The notes below the pieces were generated by a model. That model had not been told where the DNA came from and searched no databases. It saw only the letters and a program-made list of their open reading frames with translations. DNA of 44,011 bases from Streptomyces echinatus (GTDB taxonomy: Bacteria > Actinomycetota > Actinomycetes > Streptomycetales > Streptomycetaceae). The position numbers were made by a program, and so were the translations under genes. Positions 43,730 through 44,011 of the stretch are shown here, one piece after another; the first letter of the stretch is position 1, and the number at the start of each line of letters is the position of its first letter. The DNA lies in the NCBI RefSeq assembly GCF_014203595.1, contig NZ_JACHJK010000031.1, positions 1 through 44,011 of the forward strand, written 5' to 3'.

Positions 43730-44011
43730 GCACCTACGGGACCGGGCGGGGTGGGGGCCAGGGCGTGGTGGGGTTCGTTGTGGTGTGGGCGGGGTGCTGC
43801 CGCAGGGTGGCGGTTGTGCTGCGACCAGGCCACCCCCACTCTCTTGTCCGGCTGCGTGTGACTGTGTGTTTCGGTGGGGTGGTTGTTCGTTGGGGGGGCC
43901 CGGTGTGTGTGCTTTCGGTTTGTGGTTCGTGTCGGGAGTGTGTGCGGTGTGTTCTGTGGGCTGGTTGGGTGTGGGGTGCCTTTTCGTGGGGTGGGGGTGG
44001 GGGGGTAGAGG
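43730..44011. repeat. G/T-rich low-complexity tract
   Basis: From about 43735 to the end the plus strand is dominated by G and T. In the last 151 bases only four A and about 16 C occur. Runs such as GTGGGGTGGGGGTGGGGGGG could form G-quadruplexes. There is no open frame with coding bias. The tract is cut by the window edge. Confidence 0.7.

Noticed and set aside
43730..44011. Streptomyces telomere
   Set aside because: Telomeres show packed GC-rich palindromes; this tract is strand-biased G/T without hairpins.
1..44011. tRNA or rRNA genes
   Set aside because: I found no cloverleaf with a TTCGAATC-type arm in proper context. TTCGAATCC at 20400-20408 lies inside the ISL3 remnant and has no acceptor or anticodon arms around it.

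Overview
High-GC actinobacterial DNA, almost certainly Streptomyces. The third codon positions are strongly G/C, GTG starts are common, and the families are typical of the genus (ANTAR, CBS, XRE/TPR, Imm49, TauE/SafE, IS701/ISL3/IS630 remnants). The window is accessory sequence, probably from a chromosome arm or integrated element. Real genes alternate with at least six transposase copies or fragments and a dozen broken genes.

Left part (0-9 kb). A 3' gene end is followed by an XRE/TPR regulator on the minus strand. Divergent from it is a tight four-gene plus-strand operon: a TIR-domain protein, a membrane pseudokinase with a beta-propeller sensor, a small helical protein, and a STAND NTPase with 14 WD40 repeats. 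Three of the four carry a short glycine-rich motif ending in an A-[AG]-R-D core: at the C-terminus of the TIR and small proteins and at the N-terminus of the STAND protein. This looks like a motif-coupled NLR-type immune or programmed-death system and is the main find. A decayed relative of the same design (small helical protein plus NB-ARC ATPase) lies at 16.7-17.9 kb.

Middle (9-25.4 kb). This holds an IS5 remnant, an oxidoreductase/ABM-monooxygenase pair divergent from a TetR regulator with a clear palindrome, an IS701 remnant and a free-standing AbfB-type beta-trefoil. It also holds a LexA-like winged-helix fragment coupled to a small protein, ANTAR and CBS-domain proteins, a truncated Tat signal-peptide gene, a 'plasmid stabilization' protein, membrane proteins and an ISL3 remnant. 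It ends with two divergent secreted proteins, one pore-former-like and one with a NucA/NucB nuclease motif.

Right-centre (25.4-36.3 kb). A degraded tyrosine integrase is interrupted by an IS630 element with clear inverted repeats; its transposase has lost a catalytic Asp. A P-loop kinase-like protein, an intact IS5-like transposase, a cytosolic trypsin-like protease and a frameshifted IS5-like transposase follow. Next is a two-component/TauE cluster in which the response regulator is N-terminally truncated and both the histidine kinase and the first TauE permease are frameshifted.

Right end (36.3-44 kb). An orphan Imm49 immunity protein and small proteins lie between two partial, same-orientation remnants of an ATP-dependent DNA ligase. 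A minus-strand operon of a TPR/AAA+ ATPase and a TPR membrane protein, and two small membrane proteins, follow. The last 280 bases are extremely G/T-rich with no gene.

Several frameshifts and in-frame TGA codons recur, so either the region is decaying or the assembly has small errors; the sequence alone cannot tell which.
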